NCBI GenBank assembly: GCA_025354165.1
Contig: JANXNI010000032.1
Location: 124,001-188,000 of the forward strand
Length of the DNA: 64,000 nt
Source: Burkholderiales bacterium
Lineage (GTDB): Bacteria > Pseudomonadota > Gammaproteobacteria > Burkholderiales > Casimicrobiaceae
Direction of reading: 5' to 3'
Shown: one piece after another, positions 18,261 to 27,142 of the stretch
Layout of the letters: each line of letters starts with the position of its first letter
Position numbering within the stretch: position 1 is the stretch's first letter
Translations under genes and position numbers: made by a program
Notes under the pieces: model-generated
Database searches by the model: none
Seen by the model: only the letters and a program-made list of their open reading frames with translations
Told to the model about the DNA's origin: nothing

Positions 18261-18295
18261 CAGAAAAAATGAAACGCAAAGATTCATTTTTTGTG
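18261..18295. promoter_or_regulatory. Candidate IclR operator between iclR and xsc
   Basis: Arms CAGAAAAAATGAA and TTCATTTTTTGTG are 13 bp each with a single mismatch, separated by 9 nt. The element is centred in the divergent promoter region, about 75 nt before the xsc start. IclR proteins bind such AT-rich inverted repeats. Binding here is inference. Confidence 0.55.
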
Positions 18296-18368
18296 ACTTA
18301 CGCACGACACGAGTAGCAATGACTTGCACACTTGTTCCCATCCCAACGAACAAATAATGAGGCGCGCT

Positions 18369-20213
18369 ATGGTGACCCGTCCGAACAAGAAATCTGCCAC
18401 GGCAACAGCCGCGAAACCCGCCAAGATCAAAGTCGATCGCCGGGTAACGCGTGGCCCAACCCGAATGACGCCGTCCGAAGCGTTCGTTGAAACACTTGTC
18501 GCACAGGGCGTGACCGACGTTTTCGGCATCGTCGGCTCCGCGTACATGGACGCGCTCGACTTGTTCGAAACGGCGGGCATCCGCTTCATCTCGGTTGCAC
18601 ATGAGCAGGGCGCGGGCCATATGGCTGACGGCTACTCGCGCGTCTCGGGTCGCCACGGTGTTTGCATTGGTCAAAACGGCCCCGGCGTCACCAATTTCGT
18701 TACGCCCACCGCAGCCGCGTTCTGGGCCCACTCGCCGGTGGTAGTCATCACACCCGAGACGGGCACCATGACGTTGGGTCTCGGCGGATTTCAGGAAACC
18801 GATCAACTACCCATCTTTTCGAAGATCACTAAATATCAGGCCCACGTCAACAACAAAGCCCGAATGGCGGAACTGACAGCGCGCGCGTTTGATCGCGCTC
18901 ACATAGAACTGGGGCCGACCCAACTCAACATTCCGCGCGACTTGTTCTACGGCGAAGCCGACTTTGAAATATCCGCACCTATGACGATTGAGCGTGGTGC
19001 CGGTGGCGAGGCTGCGCTGGACGCGGCCGCCGAGATACTGGCAAGCGCAAAGTTTCCGGTGATTCTCGCGGGCGGCGGCGTCATTATGGCCAACGGCGGC
19101 GTCGAAGCCGTGAAGCTCGCGGAGTTGCTCGATGCCCCGGTATGCAACAGCTACCTGCATAACGACAGCTTTCCGGCGAGTCACCGTCTGTGGTGCGGGC
19201 CGCTCGGTTATCAAGGATCGAAGGCCGCGATGAAGCTGATCAGCAAGGCGGACGTCGTGCTGGCACTAGGCACAAGGCTTGGCCCGTTTGGTACTTTGCC
19301 GCAGCACGGCATCGATTACTGGCCGAAGAACGCGAAGATTATTCAAGTCGACGCCGATCCGAAAATGTTGGGGCTGGTGAAGAAAATCTCGGTCGGCATT
19401 TGCGGCGACGCCAAAGCAGCAGCCGCGGCGCTGGTTGCACGACTGAAAGGCAAGGCGTTGGCCTGTCACGGCAATCGTGACAGCCGTTTGGCGACCGTCG
19501 CTAAAGAGAAGAAGGCATGGGAAAAAGAGTTGGACGATTGGACGCACGAGACCGATCCATACTCGGTCGAAATCGCCAAAACCTCCAACTACATGCACCC
19601 GCGTCAAATGCTGCGAGAACTGGAAAAGGCGATGCCGAAGCACGCAATGGTCTCCACCGACATTGGCAATATCTGCTCAGTATCCAACAGTTATCTGCGT
19701 TTTGACGCGCCGCGCTCAATGTTTGCCGCGATGGCCTTCGGCAACTGTGGCTACGCCTTCCCGACGATCATAGGAGCCAAGCTCGCTGCGCCAGATCGTG
19801 CCGCTGTCGCCTATGTTGGTGATGGTGCATGGGGCATCAGCTTTAACGAAATTCAAACCTGTGTGCGTGAGAACATTCCGGTCACGGCGGTCGTCTTCAA
19901 CAACGGCCAATGGGGGGCGGAGAAAAAGAACCACGTCGATTTCTACAACCGTCGCTATCTCGGTGTCGCGCTCGACAATCAACCGCATTGGGCCAACGTT
20001 GCGCAAGCGATGGGTGCTGAGGGCTTGCGTATCGATCAACTGTCCGATGTTGGCCCTGCACTGGCCGACGCATGCGCGGCGCAGGAGCGCGGCAAGACGA
20101 CGATTCTCGAAGTAATGGTGACAAAAGAGCTGGGCGACCCGTTCCGTCGCGACGCTCTTGCGCTGCCAACGCGCTTTCTCAATAAGTACAAACACACCGA
20201 AATCAAGCGCTAA
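18369..20213 (+). CDS. xsc: Sulfoacetaldehyde acetyltransferase
   Basis: 614 residues from the ATG at 18369, which has a GAGG site at 6 nt; two earlier in-frame starts are weaker. A thiamine-diphosphate enzyme with three domains. The catalytic Glu sits in SVAHEQGAGHMADGYSRVSG, and the cofactor motif is GDGAWGISFNEIQ...NN. The Xsc-type region GVCIGQNGPGVTNFVTPTAA distinguishes it from acetolactate synthases. It cleaves sulfoacetaldehyde with phosphate to acetyl phosphate and sulfite in the cytoplasm. A Lys/Arg/Ala-rich stretch of about 32 residues precedes the usual Xsc start (MTPSEAFV). Confidence 0.93.
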   Translation: MVTRPNKKSATATAAKPAKIKVDRRVTRGPTRMTPSEAFVETLVAQGVTDVFGIVGSAYMDALDLFETAGIRFISVAHEQGAGHMADGYSRVSGRHGVCIGQNGPGVTNFVTPTAAAFWAHSPVVVITPETGTMTLGLGGFQETDQLPIFSKITKYQAHVNNKARMAELTARAFDRAHIELGPTQLNIPRDLFYGEADFEISAPMTIERGAGGEAALDAAAEILASAKFPVILAGGGVIMANGGVEAVKLAELLDAPVCNSYLHNDSFPASHRLWCGPLGYQGSKAAMKLISKADVVLALGTRLGPFGTLPQHGIDYWPKNAKIIQVDADPKMLGLVKKISVGICGDAKAAAAALVARLKGKALACHGNRDSRLATVAKEKKAWEKELDDWTHETDPYSVEIAKTSNYMHPRQMLRELEKAMPKHAMVSTDIGNICSVSNSYLRFDAPRSMFAAMAFGNCGYAFPTIIGAKLAAPDRAAVAYVGDGAWGISFNEIQTCVRENIPVTAVVFNNGQWGAEKKNHVDFYNRRYLGVALDNQPHWANVAQAMGAEGLRIDQLSDVGPALADACAAQERGKTTILEVMVTKELGDPFRRDALALPTRFLNKYKHTEIKR

Positions 20214-20234
20214 ATTCGCTACCATCGTGTAGCG

Positions 20235-20258
20235 CTGTACGTTGCCGTTAACGTACAG
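20235..20258 (+). other. Intergenic hairpin between xsc and the receptor gene
   Basis: Perfect 9-bp arms CTGTACGTT and AACGTACAG with a 6-nt loop, 22 nt after the xsc stop and 26 nt before the next start. No T-run follows, so full termination is unlikely. It may protect the xsc message or set the ratio between enzyme and receptor. Confidence 0.5.
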
Positions 20259-20284
20259 GTCACAGGTGTGCATAAGGAGGATTC

Positions 20285-21268
20285 ATGCGATCACTGTCCA
20301 GAATTTTCGTGCTCGGATTTTCCGCCGCGACGCTTCTCGTATCTACAGCAAGTCACGCGCAAGCGTGGCCAACAAAACCGGTTCGTCTGATCAATCCGTT
20401 TCCCGCAGGTGGTGGTACTGACACTTTCGCGCGGCCGCTTGCAGCTCAACTGTCAAAGCAAACTGGTCATCAATTCATCGTAGAGAACATCGGCGGTGCC
20501 GGTGGCACTGTGGGCGCCGCCCAAGCCGCGCGTGCTGCGCCGGATGGCTACACGTTCCTGATCGGCGCAGTTCATCACACCATTGCGCCGTCAATTTACC
20601 CCAAGCTTTCGTACGACATCGAAAAAGACTTCGTACCGGTGACGCTGTTGGCCATCATGCCATTCGTGGTGGCCGTGCAGCCAAACAAACTGCCACAGGT
20701 GAAGACCCTGAAAGATCTGGTCGACTACGCCAAAGCCAATCCGGGCAAGTTGAATTTCGGGTCGCCCGGCTCGGGCACATCGCAGCACCTCACGGGCGAG
20801 CTGTTTAAGCTATCCAATGGCATCGACATGGTGCATGTGCCCTACAAAGGCATGGGCCCCGCGATGCAGGACTTTCTCGGCGGCTCACTGGATGTGCTGA
20901 TCGATGGCATGAGTGCGACAGCGGCGCAGATTCGCTCTGGAAGGGCGCGTCCGCTCGGCTTAATGTCGGCAACTCGATCTCCACAGTACCCGGACATCCC
21001 CACGTTTGCCGAGCAAGGCTTTCCCAACAACGAAGTGTCGCAGTGGTACGCGCTTTGGGCGATCAAAGGAACGCCTCCCGACATCGTCGACAAGATGTAT
21101 CGTGAAGTCGTGAAAGCGCTGGAGGAGCCCAACATCAAGGCGAACTGGACGGCAGCAGCGGCCGATGCGGGCGGCATGCCGCCGGCCGAATTTGCAAAAT
21201 TTGCACACGCTGAAATGGAGCGTTGGGCCAAGGTGGCGAAAGCGTCCGGTGCGAAACTTGATAACTGA
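20285..21268 (+). CDS. Bug family (tripartite tricarboxylate transporter) solute-binding protein
   Basis: 327 residues with a strong AAGGAGG site. The signal peptide ends at about SHAQA. The Bug/TctC fold is shown by WPTKPVRLINPFPAGGGTD, ENIGGAGGTVG, NFGSPGSGTSQHL and VPYKGMGPAMQDFLGG. Such proteins capture small anions in the periplasm for a TctAB permease. No TctA or TctB gene is near, so it is an orphan receptor. Its position inside the xsc-sauS-sauT run suggests a sulfonate ligand such as sulfoacetate (inference). Confidence 0.92.
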   Translation: MRSLSRIFVLGFSAATLLVSTASHAQAWPTKPVRLINPFPAGGGTDTFARPLAAQLSKQTGHQFIVENIGGAGGTVGAAQAARAAPDGYTFLIGAVHHTIAPSIYPKLSYDIEKDFVPVTLLAIMPFVVAVQPNKLPQVKTLKDLVDYAKANPGKLNFGSPGSGTSQHLTGELFKLSNGIDMVHVPYKGMGPAMQDFLGGSLDVLIDGMSATAAQIRSGRARPLGLMSATRSPQYPDIPTFAEQGFPNNEVSQWYALWAIKGTPPDIVDKMYREVVKALEEPNIKANWTAAAADAGGMPPAEFAKFAHAEMERWAKVAKASGAKLDN

Positions 21269-21292
21269 GTTGATAGCAAAGCACGTTGATTG

Positions 21293-22693
21293 ATGGATGA
21301 AATTGAGTTAGTCGCGCAGCTCGTCGCGAAAGCACGTGTCGCGCAAGCGATAGCCGAACGTTATGATCAGACGCAGGTTGATCGGATTTGTGCTGCCGCG
21401 GCTTGGGCAATCATGGAGCCAGCGCGAAATCGCTCGCTGGCCGAGCTTGCAGTTAAAGATACGGGGCTCGGCAACGTTGTTGACAAGATTCAGAAGAACT
21501 ATCGAAAGACGTTAGGCCTGTTCGGTGATTTGCACGGTGCCCGGTCGGTAGGCGTGATATCAGAGGACGCTGAAGCGGGTATCACTGAAATTGCACGGCC
21601 CGCTGGCGTGGTCGGTGCGATCACGCCGTCAACCAATCCCGGCGCAACCCCGGCGAATATGATCATCAACGCAATGAAGGGGCGCAACGCCATCATCCTT
21701 GCACCTTCACCTAAAGGTTATTCGACGGCGGCGCTATTGCTGCGATACGTCCACACCGAGTTTGACCGCATCCGTGCGCCGCATGATCTGGTGCAACTGC
21801 TGCCCTCACCAGTGACCAAAGCATCCACCTACGAATTGCTGCGACAGGTTGATCTCGTCGTAGCAACAGGTTCGCAGGCAAATATTCACGCGGCTTACTC
21901 GAGCGGAACTCCAGCATTCGGTGTAGGCGCGGGCAACGTCGCCGTGATCGTTGATGCGAGCGCAGACGCCATGACAGCGGCGGAGCGAATCGTGCGCTCC
22001 AAAATTTTTGATAACGCGACCAGTTGCTCGAGCGAAAACAGCATGGTCGTCGTTGAGAGCATCTATCCAGCGATGATCGCTGCAATGGAGGCGCAAGGCT
22101 GCGTGTTGCTCAATGGCACCGAGAAAGCCCGGCTTCAGCAGATCATGTTTCCTGAGGGCAAACTCTCGCCACTAGTGACCGCCAAATCCGCCTCGGAAAT
22201 CGCCCGCCTAGCCGGGATAGATCGGGCCACAAACGCGCAAGTGCTGATGGTCAACGAGTCCGGCACGGGCGATAAATTTCCGTTCTCAGGCGAGAAACTC
22301 TCGCCAGTTCTTAGCGTATATCGGGCGCCGGATTTCGCGGCGGCATCTGGGATCGTTAGCGATATTTACGCTTATCAAGGTGCCGGTCATTCAATCGGTA
22401 TTCACGCATCGCCAGCCCGCGCTGACGAGCTTGCTCTTCAACTGGGGCTCACGCTGCCCGTCGCTCGTGTGATCGTCAATCAGGCGCATAGCATCGCGAC
22501 CGGTGGAAGCTTTGACAACGGCCTTCCTTTTTCCCTATCAATGGGCTGCGGTACCTGGGGCGGCAACAATTTCAGCGATAACCTGACCTACCGAAACTTC
22601 CTGAACATCACGCGAATCGCAAGACCCATCACGGAGCGCCTGCCAAACGAGGCGGAGTTGTTCGCGGACTACTTCGCTCACGTCGCAAAATGA
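21293..22693 (+). CDS. sauS: CoA-acylating aldehyde dehydrogenase, probable sulfoacetaldehyde dehydrogenase
   Basis: 466 residues from the ATG at 21293 (a TTG one codon earlier is also open). It belongs to the EutE/PduP/SauS-type aldehyde dehydrogenases: RPAGVVGAITPSTNP, GVGAGNVAVIVD, and the catalytic Cys at about 245 in DNATSCSSENS. In sulfoacetate catabolism SauS reduces sulfoacetyl-CoA to sulfoacetaldehyde. The direct link to xsc and to a CoA ligase favours that role over other acyl-CoA reductions. The stop overlaps the ligase start as ATGA. Confidence 0.82.
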   Translation: MDEIELVAQLVAKARVAQAIAERYDQTQVDRICAAAAWAIMEPARNRSLAELAVKDTGLGNVVDKIQKNYRKTLGLFGDLHGARSVGVISEDAEAGITEIARPAGVVGAITPSTNPGATPANMIINAMKGRNAIILAPSPKGYSTAALLLRYVHTEFDRIRAPHDLVQLLPSPVTKASTYELLRQVDLVVATGSQANIHAAYSSGTPAFGVGAGNVAVIVDASADAMTAAERIVRSKIFDNATSCSSENSMVVVESIYPAMIAAMEAQGCVLLNGTEKARLQQIMFPEGKLSPLVTAKSASEIARLAGIDRATNAQVLMVNESGTGDKFPFSGEKLSPVLSVYRAPDFAAASGIVSDIYAYQGAGHSIGIHASPARADELALQLGLTLPVARVIVNQAHSIATGGSFDNGLPFSLSMGCGTWGGNNFSDNLTYRNFLNITRIARPITERLPNEAELFADYFAHVAK

Positions 22694-24216
22694 CCGATGC
22701 GGCCACCTTGCGCGACGTGCTGCTTCTGCATGAAGCAGCGCAGCCGACAGCGGCGCTGTTGCTTTCTCCAGAGTCCGATCGAATATTGACCTACGGGCAA
22801 TTTGCGAAGGAGGCAAGGCAACTCTCTGCGCGACTCAATGCGCTCGGAATCCACGCTGGGGATCATGTCGGGTTTCTGCTGCACAACGGCTACCAGACGA
22901 CCACGATTTTTCTCGGCACGATGGCTGCGGGTTATGTCGTAACGCCGCTCAATCTGCTGTCGCAAGGCGCGGCGCTTGCCTATGTGCTTGAGCACAGCAA
23001 TGTTCGCGTTGTGTTTACGTCTGCGCACTACGAGCAGCAGTTGCGAGATGCAATCTCGCAACTTTCGCCACAACACCCTGACGGCATTCAGCTGGTGGTC
23101 ATTGAGTCGGATGCCGCAGAAGCTCATGCGGGGTTCGGTGAACGTGCGTTAGATGCCGCCATAAATGGATCAACGCCGGCGTTGCTTATGTACACGTCCG
23201 GCACCACAGGGAAGCCCAAAGGTGCGTTGCTAACGCACAGTAATTTATTGCACGCAGGACGTTCAGTATGTGACTGGCACAGCTTGACCGAGAATGACCG
23301 CGTGCTGTCCTCCTTACCGCTGTATCACATCAATGGTCAGTGCATCGCCACGGTTGCTCCGTTTGTGAGCGGTGGCAGCATCGTCGCGCCGCACAAGTTT
23401 TCTGCGCGCATGTGGTGGTCGTGGGTAGAGCGTTATCAGCCAACGTGGCTGAACATGGTGCCCACGATCATTGCCTACCTGCTCAATGACGCCGCCGCAA
23501 ACGCGGGCGATACGAGACAATGGCCGAATATTCGTTTCGCGCGCTCGGCCTCGGCACCGCTGCCACCGGAGCAGCATCGCGCGTTCGAAAAATTATTCGG
23601 TATCGGCGTGATCGAAGCAATGGGCATGACGGAATGCGCCTCTGTGGTGTTCTGTAATCCGCAGAATGCGAGTGACCGCAAATATGGAACGCCAGGGCTG
23701 CCCTGTGGTGTTGACACGCGCGTCGTTTCGACGGAAACCGGAGCGACGCTTGAAGACAACGTAACCGGAGAGCTACAACTGCGCGGCGACAATGTGATGC
23801 TCGGTTACTACAACGCACCAGACAAAACGGCGGAGGCGATGACCAATGACGGCTGGTTGCGTACCGGCGATCTCGGCTACCGCGACGCGGGTGGTTTCTA
23901 TTTCGTGACGGGGCGAATCAAGGAGCTCATCATCAAGGGTGGCGAAAACATCGCGCCACGCGAGATTGACGAAGCCTTGTTGTCGCATCCTGCCGTCCTG
24001 GAAGCCGCAGTAGTAGGCATTTCCGACGCCAACTACGGGCAGGATATCCTCGCGGCGATTGTGCTCAAACCGGGCGTAGCGTGCGACGAAAAAGCGCTAC
24101 GCGAGCACTGCCTGCGCGTACTCGGGCGCTACAAAACGCCAAAGACCTTTCGCTTTGTTGACGACTTGCCCAAAGGCCCATCAGGTAAAGTTCAAAGGTT
24201 AAAACTGCTTGACTAG
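22690..24216 (+). CDS. sauT: AMP-forming acyl-CoA ligase family, probable sulfoacetate-CoA ligase
   Basis: 508 residues, ATG overlapping the sauS stop. ANL-family adenylation enzyme: P-loop-like MYTSGTTGKPKGALLTHSN, the A5 region GMTECA, the hinge motif GYRDAGGFYFVTGRIKE and the catalytic Lys in KGPSGKVQR. The pathway role is activation of sulfoacetate to sulfoacetyl-CoA using ATP. Family sequence alone does not fix the substrate; the neighbours xsc and sauS do so by context. Confidence 0.8.
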   Translation: MTDAATLRDVLLLHEAAQPTAALLLSPESDRILTYGQFAKEARQLSARLNALGIHAGDHVGFLLHNGYQTTTIFLGTMAAGYVVTPLNLLSQGAALAYVLEHSNVRVVFTSAHYEQQLRDAISQLSPQHPDGIQLVVIESDAAEAHAGFGERALDAAINGSTPALLMYTSGTTGKPKGALLTHSNLLHAGRSVCDWHSLTENDRVLSSLPLYHINGQCIATVAPFVSGGSIVAPHKFSARMWWSWVERYQPTWLNMVPTIIAYLLNDAAANAGDTRQWPNIRFARSASAPLPPEQHRAFEKLFGIGVIEAMGMTECASVVFCNPQNASDRKYGTPGLPCGVDTRVVSTETGATLEDNVTGELQLRGDNVMLGYYNAPDKTAEAMTNDGWLRTGDLGYRDAGGFYFVTGRIKELIIKGGENIAPREIDEALLSHPAVLEAAVVGISDANYGQDILAAIVLKPGVACDEKALREHCLRVLGRYKTPKTFRFVDDLPKGPSGKVQRLKLLD

Positions 24217-24243
24217 TCGCGCACAACCAACTGACTGAACACG

Positions 24244-25020
24244 ATGTGCATCGCCGTTTTCCAATGGAACCCAGACGTCGAATCTCCGCTCCTGCTTGCG
24301 GCAAACCGGGACGAACACTTTGCGCGCCCCACGCGGTCGATGCACTGGTGGCCCCAAGCGAAGGTTTTAGCGGGGCGCGACCTCAAAGCGGACGGCGCGT
24401 GGCTGGGTGTCACCCGACAGGGAAGCTTTGCGCTCATCACCAACGTCCGCAATCCTGCGTTGCGTAAGTCGGTGGCGCCGTCTCGCGGAGAGATCGTGCG
24501 TCGATATCTTGAAGGGACGCAATCGGCGAGCGAGTTTGTTGCCGCGCTTGCAGCGATTACCGATCACTACGAGGGCTTCAATCTGCTCTGCGGCTCGATC
24601 CGCGCAAAAGAGCGTGAATTGTGGTTTCTCAACTCGTCGGACGCTACACCACGATTGCTCAATGCGGGTCTCTATGCCCTATCAAACGCGTCACTAGACA
24701 CGCCGTGGCCCAAGATCACGCGCATCAAGGCGGGTTTCCGTCATGCGCTTGCGGAACATGACCTGACGGCACAAAACGAGCGTCTATTCCGTTTGTTAGG
24801 AAACACCACCCAAGTCGCTGATCGCGACCTACCGCAAACCGGCGTGCCGCTTGACTGGGAACGAAAGTTGAGTTCGATTTCAGTTCGGCGCGAGGGTTAC
24901 GGCACTCGCGCGTCAACGGTGATGCGCATAGGCAACGGGCAGGCCGATGTTACCGAACTAAATCACAACCAAGACTCGACCCCAAGCGAGCGTAACGACT
25001 TCGCATTCGAGCTTCAGTAA
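24244..25020 (+). CDS. NRDE family protein (TANGO2-like)
   Basis: 258 residues. The name motif NRDE occurs in LLAANRDEHFARPT, and the protein begins MCIA, as is usual for the family, where Cys2 may be the N-terminal nucleophile of an Ntn-hydrolase fold. GSFALITNVRN and the central YEGFNLL are also conserved. Bacterial function is not settled; animal TANGO2 has been linked to haem or lipid handling. It begins 27 nt after sauT and may share its transcript. It overlaps the convergent DUF350 gene by 7 nt. Confidence 0.88.
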   Translation: MCIAVFQWNPDVESPLLLAANRDEHFARPTRSMHWWPQAKVLAGRDLKADGAWLGVTRQGSFALITNVRNPALRKSVAPSRGEIVRRYLEGTQSASEFVAALAAITDHYEGFNLLCGSIRAKERELWFLNSSDATPRLLNAGLYALSNASLDTPWPKITRIKAGFRHALAEHDLTAQNERLFRLLGNTTQVADRDLPQTGVPLDWERKLSSISVRREGYGTRASTVMRIGNGQADVTELNHNQDSTPSERNDFAFELQ

Positions 25021-25427
25021 ACGAGAGCCGCCGCGTTGAGCACGCCGACGGAGATGGACGTAGCGGCCAGAAAAATCGCCTCGGCGATATTGCCTTTTTC
25101 AATTGCACCCGACAAACCCGGCATCAACATTCGTGCGAATACAAACACGATGAGTTGAACCACCGTGGCAAGCACTGCAAACAACACCAGATCCACCAAA
25201 TTCACGGCATTGGCGACTGAACTGGCCAGCGGCAGTGCAAAGCCCAACATCGCACCCGAGAGCGAAATCGCGGCTGCCGTATTACCCTCGCGGATCAGAT
25301 TGATTTCATCGTACGGCGTCACCTTCATGTAAATCACGGTGAACACGACGAACAGTAGCAGCGCAACGGCAAAGTAAATCAGGAAATCATCAAAGTAGCG
25401 GATCGATTCGTTGATGGAATAGCTCAT
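25014..25427 (-). CDS. DUF350 family membrane protein (YjfL-like)
   Basis: 137 residues with four predicted membrane helices in two repeated halves. The motif DEINLIREGNTAAAISLSGAMLGFALPLASS is the DUF350 signature (given here only in part: REGNTAAAISLSGAMLGFAL). DUF350 proteins are regularly encoded with glutathionylspermidine-synthase-like ligases. Here the gene lies 17 nt after the ligase stop and ends the operon. Confidence 0.92.
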   Translation of the reverse strand: MSYSINESIRYFDDFLIYFAVALLLFVVFTVIYMKVTPYDEINLIREGNTAAAISLSGAMLGFALPLASSVANAVNLVDLVLFAVLATVVQLIVFVFARMLMPGLSGAIEKGNIAEAIFLAATSISVGVLNAAALVY

Positions 25428-25444
25428 GGTGGTACCTCTTTGAA

Positions 25445-26572
25445 TTAATCAAAATAATGCGGCACAAACCGCGATGTATTCATTGTGATTTCGGTAGCGT
25501 CCTCGCGCAGGCCAATGCCAGCGGGCGAGTCGCCGACGATCCAGCTGCCTACCGTCACGTAGTTGCCCTCGAAGCTCGGGATCGGCGTGTACTGTTGATA
25601 GACATAACCCTCTTCGCCGTACGTGCCTTCGGCGCGAATCACTTCGCCACCCTTATAAATTTCGACGTTGGCACCTTCCCGCGAAAGCAGTGGCTTTTTC
25701 ACGTAATCACCTAGCACTTTGTGGCGCTGGAATGAGGCGGGCAGCAGTAGCGGATGATCGGGATACAACTCCCACAAAATCACCAGCAAGCCTTTATTCG
25801 CCAGCACCATCTTCCACGCCGGTTCAATCACGCGCATCGTCGTCTTGCGCAGGTTGTCACCAAACTCATCAGCGATCAGCCATTCCCACGGATAGAGCTT
25901 GAACAGCGTCTCGATACGCTCATTGTCAGTGTCAACAAAAGCCAAGTCGGCTTCGCTCCAGCCGATTTCCTCAACCGTGAGCCAGGGTGCCTGCAAGCCC
26001 GCCTGCATCGCCGTATCGCGCAAGTAGTCGAGGTTGCCGTCATCCTCTTCGCTGCCACCCGCGCAGGTGAAATGCACATGTTCATAACCATGCTCGGACT
26101 TGAGCCATTTCCATTGCTCAATCAATGCTTCATGCAGGCTGTTGAACTGATCAACACCGGGCTTCGTGTCCTCCACCCAATGCCACTGCGCCACACTCGC
26201 TTCCACCAATGAGGTCGGCGTGTCGGCGTTGAACTCCAGAAGTTTCGGTGGGCCGCTGCCGTCGTACGCCAGGTCAAAGCGCCCGAACAATGACGGATGG
26301 TCGTTGTCCCAGCTCTCGCGAATCATTGCCCATGCAGTTTCAGGGATCGCCAACTCCGCAAAGCGCTCTCTCTCAATGATGTGCTCAGCCGCAGCCATGC
26401 ACATGTCGTAGAGCTCTTTCGTCGCGTGCTCAAGATCATCAATTTCGCGGCGCGAGAAGTGATAGCAGATGCCCTCTTCCCAATACAGTCCGTCAATCGA
26501 ATGGAAGCTGAAGCCCGCGTCTTCGCAGCGCTTTTGCCAGTTGTCGCGCTTGGGCACATGTTCACGACGCAT
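25445..26572 (-). CDS. Glutathionylspermidine-synthase-like ATP-grasp ligase (YgiC/YjfC type)
   Basis: 375 residues, the size of stand-alone YgiC/YjfC proteins, without an amidase domain. Family motifs are LEFNADTPTSLVEA, KPLLSREGANVEIYK with ATP-grasp lysine and acidic residues, and the C-terminal GSWIVGDSPAGIGLRED followed by SRFVPHYF. These enzymes form an amide between a peptide and an amine. The actual substrate of YgiC-like members is not known. It lies 2 nt after the DUF1190 stop, so it is clearly in one operon with DUF1190 and DUF350. Confidence 0.93.
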   Translation of the reverse strand: MRREHVPKRDNWQKRCEDAGFSFHSIDGLYWEEGICYHFSRREIDDLEHATKELYDMCMAAAEHIIERERFAELAIPETAWAMIRESWDNDHPSLFGRFDLAYDGSGPPKLLEFNADTPTSLVEASVAQWHWVEDTKPGVDQFNSLHEALIEQWKWLKSEHGYEHVHFTCAGGSEEDDGNLDYLRDTAMQAGLQAPWLTVEEIGWSEADLAFVDTDNERIETLFKLYPWEWLIADEFGDNLRKTTMRVIEPAWKMVLANKGLLVILWELYPDHPLLLPASFQRHKVLGDYVKKPLLSREGANVEIYKGGEVIRAEGTYGEEGYVYQQYTPIPSFEGNYVTVGSWIVGDSPAGIGLREDATEITMNTSRFVPHYFD

Positions 26573-26574
26573 GT

Positions 26575-27102
26575 CTAGCCGCCCGACGAATGCGACGAAC
26601 TGCTGCCGCCGCCGTGGCGTGATGCTGACGCGCCAAAGCCACCGCGAGATACTGACGCCGACGAAATCGTGCCCGAGGAGCGTGAGCCTGGGCGTGCATC
26701 GGAGCTAAAGCCGGAGCTTCCGGAGCGGGAAGAATATCGCGGGCCATAAAAAATGCGCGAGCCGCCTACGCCGGTGTGATTCGTGGTGGCGGACGACGCC
26801 ACCTCCTCGCAGTCTCCCGGGCTGCCCCAATCAGCCTTGCACGCTTCCATGTTGGCGTAAACATCGCGGCTGGTGCCTTTATTGCTTTCAAGATTGCCAC
26901 AACCCGTCAAGCCGCCTAACGCAGCCGTTCCCATCAATACGAGGGGGAGATTCATGCTTCGCATGCGTTTCGGCTTTGCAGCAGAAGCTGCTAAGGCTCT
27001 CGACTTGGGCTCTCGTACTAAACGAGTTGGCGGAACCTGCGTCGGCGCGCTCGCTGTCTCACCGTGTGCCCCCTCAAGGCCCGTCACTCTGCAATCATCC
27101 AC
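26575..27102 (-). CDS. DUF1190 lipoprotein (YgiB/YjfM type)
   Basis: 175 residues from a GTG at 27102. I chose it because GAGGTGAT, a near-perfect match to the anti-Shine-Dalgarno, ends 3 nt before it; an ATG at 26964 has no such site. The N-terminal 49 residues are polar and basic, then a hydrophobic stretch ends in the lipobox LTGC (Cys68). The body is Ser/Gly-rich, and the C-terminal motif VSRGGFGASA is the YgiB signature. It heads the operon with the ATP-grasp ligase, a pairing also known in E. coli as ygiBC. Such a long signal n-region is unusual. Confidence 0.82.
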   Translation of the reverse strand: MDDCRVTGLEGAHGETASAPTQVPPTRLVREPKSRALAASAAKPKRMRSMNLPLVLMGTAALGGLTGCGNLESNKGTSRDVYANMEACKADWGSPGDCEEVASSATTNHTGVGGSRIFYGPRYSSRSGSSGFSSDARPGSRSSGTISSASVSRGGFGASASRHGGGSSSSHSSGG

Positions 27103-27142
27103 CGCATCACCTCGCCCTTCGAATAGGACTGAATTGACGATT

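Noticed and set aside
27106-27113. Short reading frame starting at the ATG within GAGGTGATG before the DUF1190 gene
   Set aside because: It would encode only seven residues, and its own ribosome site would be too close; the bases serve better as the ribosome site of the GTG at 27102.
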